DNA of 64,000 nt from JBGTSJ01 sp041940305 (GTDB lineage Bacteria; Planctomycetota; Planctomycetia; Planctomycetales; Planctomycetaceae): contig JBGTSJ010000027.1 in assembly GCA_041940305.1 (NCBI GenBank), positions 9,424 through 73,423 on the forward strand, written 5' to 3'. Both the position numbers and the translations under genes were made by a program. The notes under the pieces were generated by a model. It made no database searches. It was not told the origin of the DNA and saw only the letters and a program-made list of their open reading frames with translations. Of this stretch, positions 17,904-26,473 are shown piece after piece. Within the stretch, counting starts at the first letter, position 1. Every line of letters starts with the position of its first letter.

Positions 17904-19514
17904 ATGACGAGCGATGCCGGCAATCTGCTGGACCGGGCGGCGGGGGACGGTGATCTGGGTGTGGTGGACCCCGCGCGCGAGGAGCTGATCCTGGTCCTGG
18001 ACTTCGGATCGCAGACGGCCCAACTCATCGCCCGGCGGGTCCGTGACCAGCACGTGTTCTGCCAGCTCGTCCGGCATGATCTTCCCGCCTCCCGCATTCG
18101 CGAACTCAATCCGAAGGGGCTGATCCTCTCCGGCGGGCCATCGAGCGTGTATGCCGCAGGTGCTCCGCAGCCGGACCCGGCCATCTTCGAGCTGGGCATC
18201 CCCGTGCTGGGCATCTGCTACGGGATGCAGGCCCTGTGCCGGGCGCTCGGGAGCGACGTCTCGCCGGGGAAGTCGCGGGAGTTCGGGCACACACTCTGCC
18301 GGGTGGTGCATGAGGACCCGCTGCTCAAAGGGGTGCCGCGGGAGTGGACGGTGTGGATGAGCCACGGGGACCAGGTGCATAACCTCAGCGCCCACTTCGT
18401 CCCGCTGGCGGAGACCGAGACCTGTCCCAACGCGGCCATCAAGCACCATGTGCTGCCGATGTACGGGTTGCAGTTTCACCCGGAGGTCACGCATACCGAC
18501 CACGGGGAGCAGCTGCTCGACAACTTCGTCAAGCACGTCTGCGGCTGTCGCGGCACGTGGCAACTGTCGTCGCTGATCGAACGGGAGGCGGCGGCGATTC
18601 GGGAGCGCGTCGGCAACAGCCGCGTCATCTGCGGCCTCTCCGGAGGCGTGGACTCGTCCGTCACGGCTGCGCTGCTGTTCAAGGCAATCGGACCGCAGCT
18701 CTCGTGCATTTTTGTGGACAACGGCCTGCTGCGCAAAGGGGAGAAGGAGCAGGTCCGCGAACAGTTCAGCGATCACTTCAAAACTGATCTGCACGTGGTC
18801 GACGCGCGGCAGCGGTTCCTCGACGCTCTGAGCGGCGTCTCCGATCCTCAGGAGAAGCGGAAGGCGATCGGCCGGGTGTTCATTGAAGTCTTTCGCAAGG
18901 AGGCCGAGACGATTCCCGACGCCCACTTCCTCGCACAGGGGACGCTGTATCCCGACGTCATCGAGTCGGGCGGCAGTCCCGACGGTCCGGCGGCGGCGAT
19001 CAAGTTTCACCACAACGTCGGCGGGTTGCCGGAGCAATTGGGGTTCGAACTGATCGAGCCGCTGCGGGATCTGTTCAAGGACGAGGTGCGGCGGATGGGG
19101 CTGGAACTGGGTCTGCCGGAAGAGCTGATCTGGCGGCATCCGTTTCCCGGTCCGGGATTGGCGGTGCGCTGCTTGGGGGCGATCACCGAAACCCGGCTCG
19201 ACACACTGCGTGAAGCGGACGCCATCCTCATCGAGGAACTGCACCGTGCCGACATGTACCGCGCCGTGCAGCAGGCGTTCGCCGTGCTGCTCCCGCTGCA
19301 GACGGTCGGCGTGATGGGAGACGCCCGCACGTATGAGGACGTGATCGCCATCCGCTCCGTTAACACCGACAACTTCATGACGGCCGACTGGTCCCGGCTG
19401 CCGTTCGACCTGCTGCAGCGGATCTCCACCCGCATCATCAACAGCGTCCGCGGAGTGAACCGCGTCGTATACGACATCAGCTCGAAGCCGCCGAGCACGA
19501 TCGAGTGGGAGTGA
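17904..19514 (+). CDS. guaA: GMP synthase (glutamine-hydrolysing)
   Basis: The 536-residue protein has both expected domains. The N-terminal class I amidotransferase has its nucleophile Cys105 in GICYGMQALC and HPEVTHT further on. The ATP pyrophosphatase begins at about residue 243 with the P-loop GLSGGVDSSVTA, and the dimerisation domain ends in STIEWE. It converts XMP to GMP using glutamine. I start at the ATG at 17904 because AGGAG lies just upstream. An in-frame ATG at 17886 has no such site. The N-terminus is about 20 residues longer than in common homologues. Confidence 0.95.
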   Translation: MTSDAGNLLDRAAGDGDLGVVDPAREELILVLDFGSQTAQLIARRVRDQHVFCQLVRHDLPASRIRELNPKGLILSGGPSSVYAAGAPQPDPAIFELGIPVLGICYGMQALCRALGSDVSPGKSREFGHTLCRVVHEDPLLKGVPREWTVWMSHGDQVHNLSAHFVPLAETETCPNAAIKHHVLPMYGLQFHPEVTHTDHGEQLLDNFVKHVCGCRGTWQLSSLIEREAAAIRERVGNSRVICGLSGGVDSSVTAALLFKAIGPQLSCIFVDNGLLRKGEKEQVREQFSDHFKTDLHVVDARQRFLDALSGVSDPQEKRKAIGRVFIEVFRKEAETIPDAHFLAQGTLYPDVIESGGSPDGPAAAIKFHHNVGGLPEQLGFELIEPLRDLFKDEVRRMGLELGLPEELIWRHPFPGPGLAVRCLGAITETRLDTLREADAILIEELHRADMYRAVQQAFAVLLPLQTVGVMGDARTYEDVIAIRSVNTDNFMTADWSRLPFDLLQRISTRIINSVRGVNRVVYDISSKPPSTIEWE

Positions 19515-19665
19515 CAAGAGGACGCGGAGAGGGTGACAGAAGGTCACGAAGGGAACGAAGGCGAGTGACAGGCACACGTGTGCCGTCCGTCCAGCTCGCG
19601 CGTTAGATTCGAGACCGGAGTTCGCCCGTAGTCCAGATCCTCATTCCTCACCACTGCCTCCCGCC

Positions 19666-20916
19666 ATGTGGGCCCGAAAGCGCATCGACATTACCTGGGC
19701 TGACCTCGCCGCCGCGATCGGCTGGTGCGTGACCCCCGCGAATCGTGCTCTGGTTCGGCAGCGGCTGGAGCAGGCGTGGTCACTGACGGACGAGGGACTG
19801 GCTTGTCTGTCGGTGCGCACCGGGTGGGACCTGCTGCTTTCCGCGGCGAGATTCCCGCGCGGCAGCGAGGTGCTGGTGTCGTCCGTCACGATTCCCGACA
19901 TGATGCGGATCATCGAGCACCACGGCCTCGTCCCCGTGCCGCTCGATCTCGATCCGGACACCACGCTCCCCAGTCCCGCGTCCATCGCCGAACGCACCAC
20001 CCCGCGCACCAAAGCCGTTCTCATCGCCCATCTGTTCGGCACGTCGGCCCCGCTCGATGAGCACATTGCCGTCGCGCGCGAGCGAGGGCTGCTGTTCGTC
20101 GAAGACTGCGCCCAGGCCTTTCGCGGTCGCGAGTATCCCGGCCATCCGCACGCGGACGCGTCCCTGTTCAGCTTCGGCACGATCAAAACCGCCACCGCTC
20201 TCGGCGGCGCCCTGCTGACCGTCCGCCGCCCGGAACTGCTCAGCGAGATGCGCCGGCGTCAATCAGAGTATCCCGTCCAGACTCACCGGAACTACCTGGG
20301 CCGTGTGCTCAAGTACTGCGTGCTCAAGGCCGCCGCCACACGCACCGGCTTCGCATTGCTGCTGTTCGGCTTCCGCATCCTCGGCCGCGACTACGACCAG
20401 GCGCTCAACGCTTCGATCCGTGGATTCCCCGCGGACCGACTTTTCGACCTGATTCGACAGCAACCCAGTACGCCGCTGCTGCGCCTGCTCCGGCGAAGGA
20501 TCACGGGATTCAACGAACACCGCCAGCAGGAGCGAACGGAACGCGGACGAAGACTGGTTGCATCTCTGGAGCCGTCGGTCACGTGTCCCGCTGGAAACGT
20601 CGCGCCGCACGTCTATTGGGTCTTTCCCATTCTGACGCACGACCCGGAGGCGACCCGGCGGCTGCTCTTCCAGCACGGCTTTGACTCCACGCAGGGCCAG
20701 AGCATGATCGTCGTCCCTCCGCCGGAGGACCGGCCGGAATATGGAACTCCGCAGGCGCACTCCCTGCTGCCGCGTCTGCTGTTCCTGCCGTTCTACGCTG
20801 CGATTCCAGAGCGTGAACTGCAGCGGATGGCCGACGTGCTCGTCAATGCCCGCCCCGGAAACTACGCGGAAGTTGTGGTCTCTGCAGCCGGTCAGGTCAG
20901 CCGTGAGACGCGGTAG
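19666..20916 (+). CDS. DegT/DnrJ/EryC1-type PLP aminotransferase, divergent
   Basis: The 416-residue protein has the aspartate-aminotransferase fold of sugar aminotransferases: the cofactor-binding Asp147 in FVEDCAQAFRG and the Schiff-base lysine Lys174 in FSFGTIKTATALGGALL. It is diverged from the classical SFxxxKxLTTGEGG form and has an extra helical stretch (about residues 205-300). It may act on a nucleotide sugar in surface polysaccharide synthesis, but no such genes flank it. Its 3' end overlaps the convergent enolase-superfamily gene by 25 bp. Confidence 0.8.
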   Translation: MWARKRIDITWADLAAAIGWCVTPANRALVRQRLEQAWSLTDEGLACLSVRTGWDLLLSAARFPRGSEVLVSSVTIPDMMRIIEHHGLVPVPLDLDPDTTLPSPASIAERTTPRTKAVLIAHLFGTSAPLDEHIAVARERGLLFVEDCAQAFRGREYPGHPHADASLFSFGTIKTATALGGALLTVRRPELLSEMRRRQSEYPVQTHRNYLGRVLKYCVLKAAATRTGFALLLFGFRILGRDYDQALNASIRGFPADRLFDLIRQQPSTPLLRLLRRRITGFNEHRQQERTERGRRLVASLEPSVTCPAGNVAPHVYWVFPILTHDPEATRRLLFQHGFDSTQGQSMIVVPPPEDRPEYGTPQAHSLLPRLLFLPFYAAIPERELQRMADVLVNARPGNYAEVVVSAAGQVSRETR

Positions 20917-22103
20917 TCGTTCGAATCAGGCTGGAATAATCCGTCCAGCAATCGCACTCCCAGCCCCGGGCGCTCCGGTAAGGCGATGTGACCCTCCCGG
21001 ACGGTGACGTTCTCGTCGATCAGCCGCGGGTACACCGTGGCGATGTGCGCGCGGACGGTCTCCTGATAGCAGACGGCCGGCACCGCGGCCGAGATCTGCA
21101 GACCCGACATGAGGGTAAGAGGGCCGGTGCAGTCGTGCATCAGGACCGGCACGTTGTAGAGCTGCGCCAGTTCCGCGATCCGCCGCGTCTCGCTGATCCC
21201 GCCGACCCAGGTCGGATCGATCATCACGTAGTCTGCACCGCGCCGTTCCAGCACCGCTCGATAGGCCTCCCGTGTCACCAGCATCTCGCTGACGGCGACC
21301 GGCACTCCGGCCTCCTGTCGGAACTGGGCGATCGTGTCCGGATTGTCCGGCCGGATCACATCTTCGAGCCACAGCGGCTGCACATCCCGCATCGCGCGGG
21401 CGATCGACAGCGCCGCCGAGAGCGAAAAGAACCCGTGCCCGTCCAGCATCACGTCCATCCGGTCGCCGACCCGCTCGCGGATTGCCCGGAACGGCGCTAC
21501 TCCCGCAGCCACATCCTCGCGGCTGATGCGGTGCCCGCCGGAACGCTGATAAACGCCGTCGAATGACCAGAGTTTCATCGCCCGATATCCGGCCGCCAGC
21601 AGTTCCTCCGCCAGGTCGGCCGGCTGGTTGGCGCTCATCCAGTTGTCTTCCAGCGGTCCTGGCTTGCCCGGATCGCCGTGCCCCGGCCAGCAGCCGCGAG
21701 GGATCATCGCTGCCTGACTGTCCGCGGACGCACCTTTACCGCCGTACAGTGGGCCTCCGCAGCTGTTGTAAACGGGGATCCGATCCCGCACCGGCCCTCC
21801 AAGCAATCGCCACACCGGTTGATTGGTGAGTTGACCGAGGATATCCCAAAGCGCGAGGTCGATGGCCGAGAGGGCACGCAGCTCCGCTCCGAACGCGCCG
21901 AACGAGGTTGCCCGCTCATACAGGAACCGCCAGTGGCTCTCGATCGCGCAGGCATCGCTTCCCAGCAGCCGCGGCGCCATCCAGTCATGTATGACGGCCG
22001 CGACGGATTCGGGGAGATAGTACGTTTCCCCGTGCCCGATTACCGGCTCGCCATCGACGCTGCCGGCATCGGTATGAACGCGCACCAGCAGCAGGCTCGA
22101 CAT
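20892..22103 (-). CDS. Mandelate racemase/muconate lactonizing enzyme family protein (N-terminus uncertain)
   Basis: From the first ATG (22103) the product has 403 residues. Enolase-superfamily metal ligands lie in DVMLDGHGFF, LWLEDVIRP and VAVSEMLVT, with a likely acid/base His in LMHDCTGPLT and Lys in AMKLWSFDG. Members are acid-sugar dehydratases, racemases or epimerases; the substrate is unknown. The reading frame stays open upstream to a TAG near 22254 and encodes RITAIETVIPRDV just before the ATG, the first strand of the family's capping domain. No ATG, GTG or TTG precedes it in frame. The real start may therefore be non-canonical, or the N-terminus has been damaged. Confidence 0.85.
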   Translation of the reverse strand: MSSLLLVRVHTDAGSVDGEPVIGHGETYYLPESVAAVIHDWMAPRLLGSDACAIESHWRFLYERATSFGAFGAELRALSAIDLALWDILGQLTNQPVWRLLGGPVRDRIPVYNSCGGPLYGGKGASADSQAAMIPRGCWPGHGDPGKPGPLEDNWMSANQPADLAEELLAAGYRAMKLWSFDGVYQRSGGHRISREDVAAGVAPFRAIRERVGDRMDVMLDGHGFFSLSAALSIARAMRDVQPLWLEDVIRPDNPDTIAQFRQEAGVPVAVSEMLVTREAYRAVLERRGADYVMIDPTWVGGISETRRIAELAQLYNVPVLMHDCTGPLTLMSGLQISAAVPAVCYQETVRAHIATVYPRLIDENVTVREGHIALPERPGLGVRLLDGLFQPDSNDYRVSRLT

Positions 22104-22284
22104 GACGTCGCGCGGGATGACCGTCTCAATCGCCGTAATCCGGGGACCGCGCTGGTAGGCGTGATTCTGCGTCGGGGAGGAGGCGCGGGTGAGATGCGTG
22201 CTGGTGTCGATGGGTGCGGCCTTCGGAATCTGACGAGCATTCAGGTGATGGAGCTAGGGATACCGATTCGAGATCTGCGATTTT

Positions 22285-22368
22285 AGATTTGAGATTTCAG
22301 ATTTGAGATTTCAGATTTGAGATTTCAGATTTGAGATTTCAGATTTGAGATTTCAGATTTGAGATTTC
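22285..22368. repeat. Perfect tandem array, six copies of a 14-bp unit
   Basis: The unit AGATTTGAGATTTC is repeated six times without a change. Each unit is itself two near-identical heptamers (AGATTTG and AGATTTC). Decayed copies continue on the left to about 22270. The array fills part of the 336-bp spacer between the enolase-superfamily gene and threonine synthase and is far more AT-rich than its surroundings. It has no spacers and is not a CRISPR. Confidence 0.95.
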
Positions 22369-22439
22369 AGATATCGGATCCCAAATCGACTGTCCTCCTT
22401 CGATCCCGGCTTTCACAGCACAACGCGATGCTAACGGCA

Positions 22440-23519
22440 TCACTCCATCCGCTGTAGATCCGCCATTTCAAGCATCGGCGCTTCTGCCCCGCTCAGCATC
22501 CGTCCGATCGATGCCTCGTCCTTGAATCCCGTTCCCGTGACGAGGCACACGATCCGGGCATCGGCGGCGATGCGTCCTTCGCGAACTGCCTGCAAAGCGC
22601 CCGCCAGCGCCGTGGCGCCGGCCGGTTCGGTGAAGATTCCTTCTTCGCGGGCCAGCCGCCGCTGTGTCTCCCAGATGAAGTCGTCCGGAACGGCATGTCC
22701 CGATCCGCCAGTCGCGCGGCATTCCGTCAGCGCCGCATGGCCGTCGACGATGTTCGGCACCTGCAGGCCGCTGATCCGCGTTGTGGCCGTGACGGTCTGT
22801 GCCTGCGAATCGCCGCGGCGCAGCGGAGTCGCAATTGTGTCGTTCCCCTCCGGCTGCACGACTTCGACCGCCGGAGAACGCGGGATCGCCCCGCGCTCGA
22901 CCAGTTGCGCGAATCCGCGAGCCAACGCGACGCAGAGGCCGCCGCCGCCGGCCGGAGCGAACACATGCTGCGGGGGCACATCCGCCTGTTCGGCGAGTTC
23001 GTACGCGAGCGACTGCACGCCGCTCATTCCGTGGGGGCTGAAGTGATACGCGCTGATCTGCACGGCCGAATCATCCCGGCCGCCAATTCGTTCCAGTTGT
23101 CGAAATGTCCGTTCGGACACCTCCGGATCCAGGCCGAAGCCGCGGATGCGAAAGATTCGCGCTCCGTACGCCATCATCTGCCGCAGTTTGCTTTCCGGCG
23201 CCGTCTCGACAATCGCGATCCAGCACTCCAGCCCGGCCGCCGCGCAGTACGCCGAGAGCGCCGCCCCGGTGTTGCCGCTTGATGTGGCAATGCACCGCGT
23301 CTTACCCCGGGCCAGCATCGACGACACGGCGGCCGCCCCGAACCGGTCCTTGAACGATCCCGCCGGGTTCCCGGTCTCCAGCTTGAAGTACAGGTTCGCC
23401 AGCCCCTCCGCGGGGCCGATCCTCCGCGACCGCACGAGCGGCGTATTTCCTTCTCCCAGGCTGACACGGTGCTCAACGGGCACCGCCGTGATCAGGTCCG
23501 CATATTTCCAGATGCTCAT
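22440..23519 (-). CDS. thrC: Threonine synthase
   Basis: The 359-residue PLP enzyme begins MSIWKYADLI, has the early motif SLGEGNTPLVRS, the PLP lysine Lys57 in NPAGSFKDRFG, the phosphate-binding TSSGNTGAALSAY and a FAPAGGGGLCVAL loop. The length and SLGEGNTPL block fit the shorter threonine synthase class, which turns O-phosphohomoserine into threonine. A related threonine-dehydratase-like or cysteate synthase activity cannot be excluded. An upstream in-frame start would add 13 residues that do not look like the family. No other thr gene is near. Confidence 0.8.
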   Translation of the reverse strand: MSIWKYADLITAVPVEHRVSLGEGNTPLVRSRRIGPAEGLANLYFKLETGNPAGSFKDRFGAAAVSSMLARGKTRCIATSSGNTGAALSAYCAAAGLECWIAIVETAPESKLRQMMAYGARIFRIRGFGLDPEVSERTFRQLERIGGRDDSAVQISAYHFSPHGMSGVQSLAYELAEQADVPPQHVFAPAGGGGLCVALARGFAQLVERGAIPRSPAVEVVQPEGNDTIATPLRRGDSQAQTVTATTRISGLQVPNIVDGHAALTECRATGGSGHAVPDDFIWETQRRLAREEGIFTEPAGATALAGALQAVREGRIAADARIVCLVTGTGFKDEASIGRMLSGAEAPMLEMADLQRME

Positions 23520-23598
23520 GGTGTCCTGTCGGATGACTTTTCGGTGTAGCCGCGACACGGAAGAGGCGCGCCCTGCGACGGCTGTCCCCGCACTGGCG

Positions 23599-24261
23599 TT
23601 ACAGCACCCCGTACTTCCGATACGCGTCCGTCGCCTTCATCCCTTCCTTGATCGCGTCCCGCGTGACGTTCTCGTCATGCACCTTCTTCCAGGCCGCCGC
23701 AATGGCTTCGGCCTCGACCTCCTGCGGCACCACGACCACGCCGTCCTCATCGGCAATCACCAGGTCTCCCGACGCGAAGCGGACGCCGTCGATCTCGACT
23801 TCCACGTCGACATCCACGACGCGTTGCCGGTTCTGGCTGTCGTAGACGCAACGCCCCCGTGCGAATACGGGAAACCGCATGGCCCGCATCTTGGCGACGT
23901 CACGGACGGCGCCGTCGACAATCGCGCCGACGCACCCGGAGTTCCGCGCCGCTGTGGAAAGCAGTTCTCCCCAGATGCCCGAGTGCATGGAGCCCCCCGC
24001 CGCCGCGATCAACACGTCATCCGGCTGGCATGCATCGACCGCCTTCAGCTCCAGCTCATACGGCGCGGGGTCGACGTGATACATCGTCACCCACAGCGTT
24101 GTGCGACAGCGCCCGACCAGGACGGCGTCGGTCGTCAGCGGCGGCAGCGGCACGCGCGGCGACTGGTTGCGGAATCCCAATCCATCCAGAGCGTCGCAGA
24201 CCACCGCCGAGTACAGCGACTCGCGCATCATGGGCAGGGTGATCGTCGTCGGAGCATTCAT
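23599..24261 (-). CDS. RraA-like / 4-hydroxy-4-methyl-2-oxoglutarate aldolase family protein
   Basis: The 220-residue protein resembles the RraA/HMG-aldolase family: SLYSAVVCDALDGLGF at the start, then GGSMHSGIWGELLSTAARNSGCVGAIVDGAVRDVAKMRAM, containing the Gly-rich active-site loop and the Arg-Asp pair that binds metal and pyruvate, and GDLVIADEDGVVVVPQE near the end. Aldolase members split oxo-acids to pyruvate. RraA members inhibit RNase E. The intact RDV pair favours the enzyme. It lies 79 bp upstream of threonine synthase on the same strand. The start is the ATG at 24261. Confidence 0.8.
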   Translation of the reverse strand: MNAPTTITLPMMRESLYSAVVCDALDGLGFRNQSPRVPLPPLTTDAVLVGRCRTTLWVTMYHVDPAPYELELKAVDACQPDDVLIAAAGGSMHSGIWGELLSTAARNSGCVGAIVDGAVRDVAKMRAMRFPVFARGRCVYDSQNRQRVVDVDVEVEIDGVRFASGDLVIADEDGVVVVPQEVEAEAIAAAWKKVHDENVTRDAIKEGMKATDAYRKYGVL

Positions 24262-24482
24262 CGAGCAAGTCCGTTCAGCCGCGAACCGCAGGCGCGCGCG
24301 TGTCACGAGAACGCCGAGAGACACACGCTCAATTCAAGATGGGGCCACTCTAGCGGAACCTGACGGCCCGCAAAACCATCCAGCAATCGCGACCCGGCGT
24401 GCCGTCGCGTGTCTTCAGTGAGATGCCGTGGTGGTCCCGGAGTTCGCCGGTACTTGCAGTTGGTCCAGCCGGCGTTAGAACA

Positions 24483-25133
24483 TCATGTGGGTGATTCAGC
24501 CGCGGTCCGCGCCGCGTCGATGAATCGTGCCACGCGGTCCAGGTCCTTGACTCCGGGGGACTTCTCGACGCCGCTCGCCACGTCAACACCCCACGGCCGC
24601 ACCTGCTGCACGGCCGCTGCCACGTTGTCGGCCGTCAGTCCTCCCGCGAGGATCAGCGGCGGCCAGTCGGACGACCAGCCGCGCCCGAGCAGGTTCCACG
24701 GTGCCGTGTGGCCGGTGCCGCCATACGCTCCCGGCACATGCGCATCGACCAGCAGCGCACGGATGACGGCTGCGCTCTCGTGGCAGGCAGCGACCGACTC
24801 GAGCGACTCTGCTTCCGATTCCAGACGCACGGCCCGGATGACATTCAGCGGCTGTAACTGGCCGATCAGATCCGCCGGCTCGTCTCCATGCAGTTGCACC
24901 GTCCGGATTCCGCACTGCTCGCAGATGTCGCGAATCTGTTGCTCGCTGTGGTTAACGAAAACCCCGACCGGCTCGATCCACTCCGGCAGGTCCCGTGCAA
25001 TTGCAGCCGCTTCCCGAACCGTCACGGACCGCTTCGACTTCGCATGGAAGTTCAGGCCGACTGCGTCCGGGCGCAACCTTCCCACGGCCGCCGCAGTCTC
25101 CCTGTCACGAATTCCGCAGATTTTGATCCACAT
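24483..25133 (-). CDS. trpF: Phosphoribosylanthranilate isomerase
   Basis: The 216-residue TIM-barrel protein opens with WIKICGIRDRETA, whose Cys6 is the catalytic thiol, and contains VGVFVNHS, RTVQLHGDEP, LLVDAHVPGAYGGTGHTAPW (catalytic Asp and phosphate loop), PLILAGGLTADN and DVASGVEKSPGVKD. It isomerises phosphoribosylanthranilate in tryptophan synthesis. It stands alone; no other trp gene is in the window. The 221-bp spacer to the RraA-like gene shows no clear feature. Confidence 0.95.
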   Translation of the reverse strand: MWIKICGIRDRETAAAVGRLRPDAVGLNFHAKSKRSVTVREAAAIARDLPEWIEPVGVFVNHSEQQIRDICEQCGIRTVQLHGDEPADLIGQLQPLNVIRAVRLESEAESLESVAACHESAAVIRALLVDAHVPGAYGGTGHTAPWNLLGRGWSSDWPPLILAGGLTADNVAAAVQQVRPWGVDVASGVEKSPGVKDLDRVARFIDAARTAAESPT

Positions 25134-25265
25134 TTCTTCAACTGTGTCAGCCCAGCCAGGACCTGTCGCGGCCCTCTGAGAAGAGCGATCGCTTGTGAGG
25201 GCCCCGCAGGCTCTTCATAATCGCATGCGCCTGTTGCTCTCGCCACTTCCGCCCGGGACTTCACC

Positions 25266-26393
25266 ATGCGACCCATCGCCGCTCATTGTGCGTTCTGCGC
25301 CGCCTTTCTTAGTCTGTTTGCATTCGCCGGCGCTACCCATGCGGAGCCAGAATCCTTCGGCCAGACCGCCGACGGCACGCCCGTTGAAGTTTACACGCTC
25401 ACCAATGCTAACGGGATGAAGGCCCGCCTGATGACCCGCGGCGCCACACTCATTGAGCTGCAGGTTCCCGATAAGGACGGCAATCTCGCCGACGTGGTGC
25501 TCGGCTTCGACGACGTCGCCGGATACGAATCCGAGGCGAACCAGTATTTCGGCTGCACGACCGGCCGCGTCGCCAATCGCATCGCGGAGGGAAAGTTCAC
25601 GCTCGACGGTAAGGAGTATCAGCTTGCCATCAACAACGAGCCCAACCACCTGCACGGCGGCGTCGAACGCAGCCTCGACAAGGTCGTCTGGAACGCGCGT
25701 GAAATCGAGAACGACAACGGAAAGGGGGTCCGGTTCACCTACACCAGCCCCGACGGCGAAGAAGGCTACCCCGGCAACCTGGAGATCGCCGTCACGTACA
25801 TGCTCAACGACCGGAACGAACTTCGGATCGTCTACCGCGCCGAGACCGACCAGATGACGCCCGTCAATCTCACGAACCACAGTTACTTCAATCTCTCAGG
25901 CGAGGGGAGCCCCACGATCCACGATCACGAGATGATGATCGTCGCCGACCAGTATACACCCACCGACGAGACCCTGATCCCGACCGGCGAGATCGCCCCG
26001 GTCCAGGGGACCCCGCTCGACTTCGCTGAGCCGCACGCCATCGGCGAACGCATCGCCGAACTGGTCGAGACGCCGGCGCTCGGCTACGACCACAACTACG
26101 TCATTCGCGGCCCCTTCGGCGGCCGCCCCCGGCTGTGCGCCCGCGTCAAGGACCCCGCATCGGGGCGCGTCATGGAAGTCCGCACGACGGAGCCCGGCGT
26201 CCAGTTTTACTCCGGCAACTTCCTCCACGGGCAACAGGGCAAGGGAGGCAAAGAGTATGCCCATCAGAGTGCCTTCTGCCTCGAAACTCAGCACTATCCG
26301 GACTCCGTCAATCACCCCGACTTTCCCACCACGATCCTCAAACCCGGCGATGTGTACCGACATATCTGCATCTATGCGTTCTCGGCGGAGTGA
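25266..26393 (+). CDS. galM: Aldose 1-epimerase, exported
   Basis: The 375-residue protein is a galactose mutarotase with a signal peptide (residues 1-27, ending in THA). Family motifs are present: GCTTGRVANRIAEGKF, NNEPNHLHGGVERSLDKVVW (active-site His), NLTNHSYFNLSGEGS (second catalytic His), LGYDHNYVI and the catalytic Glu in the FCLETQHYPDSVNHPDFP region. It interconverts the anomers of aldoses. The signal peptide puts it in the periplasm or outside, in keeping with polysaccharide-degrading planctomycetes. It is divergent from trpF across a 132-bp gap. Confidence 0.9.
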   Translation: MRPIAAHCAFCAAFLSLFAFAGATHAEPESFGQTADGTPVEVYTLTNANGMKARLMTRGATLIELQVPDKDGNLADVVLGFDDVAGYESEANQYFGCTTGRVANRIAEGKFTLDGKEYQLAINNEPNHLHGGVERSLDKVVWNAREIENDNGKGVRFTYTSPDGEEGYPGNLEIAVTYMLNDRNELRIVYRAETDQMTPVNLTNHSYFNLSGEGSPTIHDHEMMIVADQYTPTDETLIPTGEIAPVQGTPLDFAEPHAIGERIAELVETPALGYDHNYVIRGPFGGRPRLCARVKDPASGRVMEVRTTEPGVQFYSGNFLHGQQGKGGKEYAHQSAFCLETQHYPDSVNHPDFPTTILKPGDVYRHICIYAFSAE

Positions 26394-26398
26394 GTTGA

Positions 26399-26473
26399 CA
26401 GTTCACAGTGGACAGTGAACAGTTCCGGCATCGCCTTCGCTCCACTGTTAACTGAAGACTGTCAACTGTGAAC
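26399..26473. repeat. Imperfect inverted repeat overlapping the next gene's start codon
   Basis: A left block of CAGT/GAACAGT steps (CAGTTCACAGTGGACAGTG) and a right block (ACTGAAGACTGTCAACTGTG) are imperfect reverse complements separated by about 20 bp. The right arm contains the GTG at 26468 that must start the pseudouridine synthase gene. It looks like an interspersed palindromic element inserted directly at the 5' end of that gene. Confidence 0.65.

Noticed and set aside
17478..19577. A 699-codon open frame on the minus strand opposite rnhA and guaA
   Set aside because: It is antisense to two complete, unmistakable enzymes. Long antisense frames are expected in GC-rich coding DNA, and the translated product is Arg/Gln/His-rich with no domain.
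19570..19583. The palindrome GGCACACGTGTGCC after guaA as a terminator
   Set aside because: It has no loop and no T-run, so it is more likely a chance or repeat-derived palindrome. No reliable terminator could be assigned to guaA.
22270..22372. The tandem array as a possible CRISPR
   Set aside because: The units are 14 bp with no unique spacers, and no cas gene is in the window.
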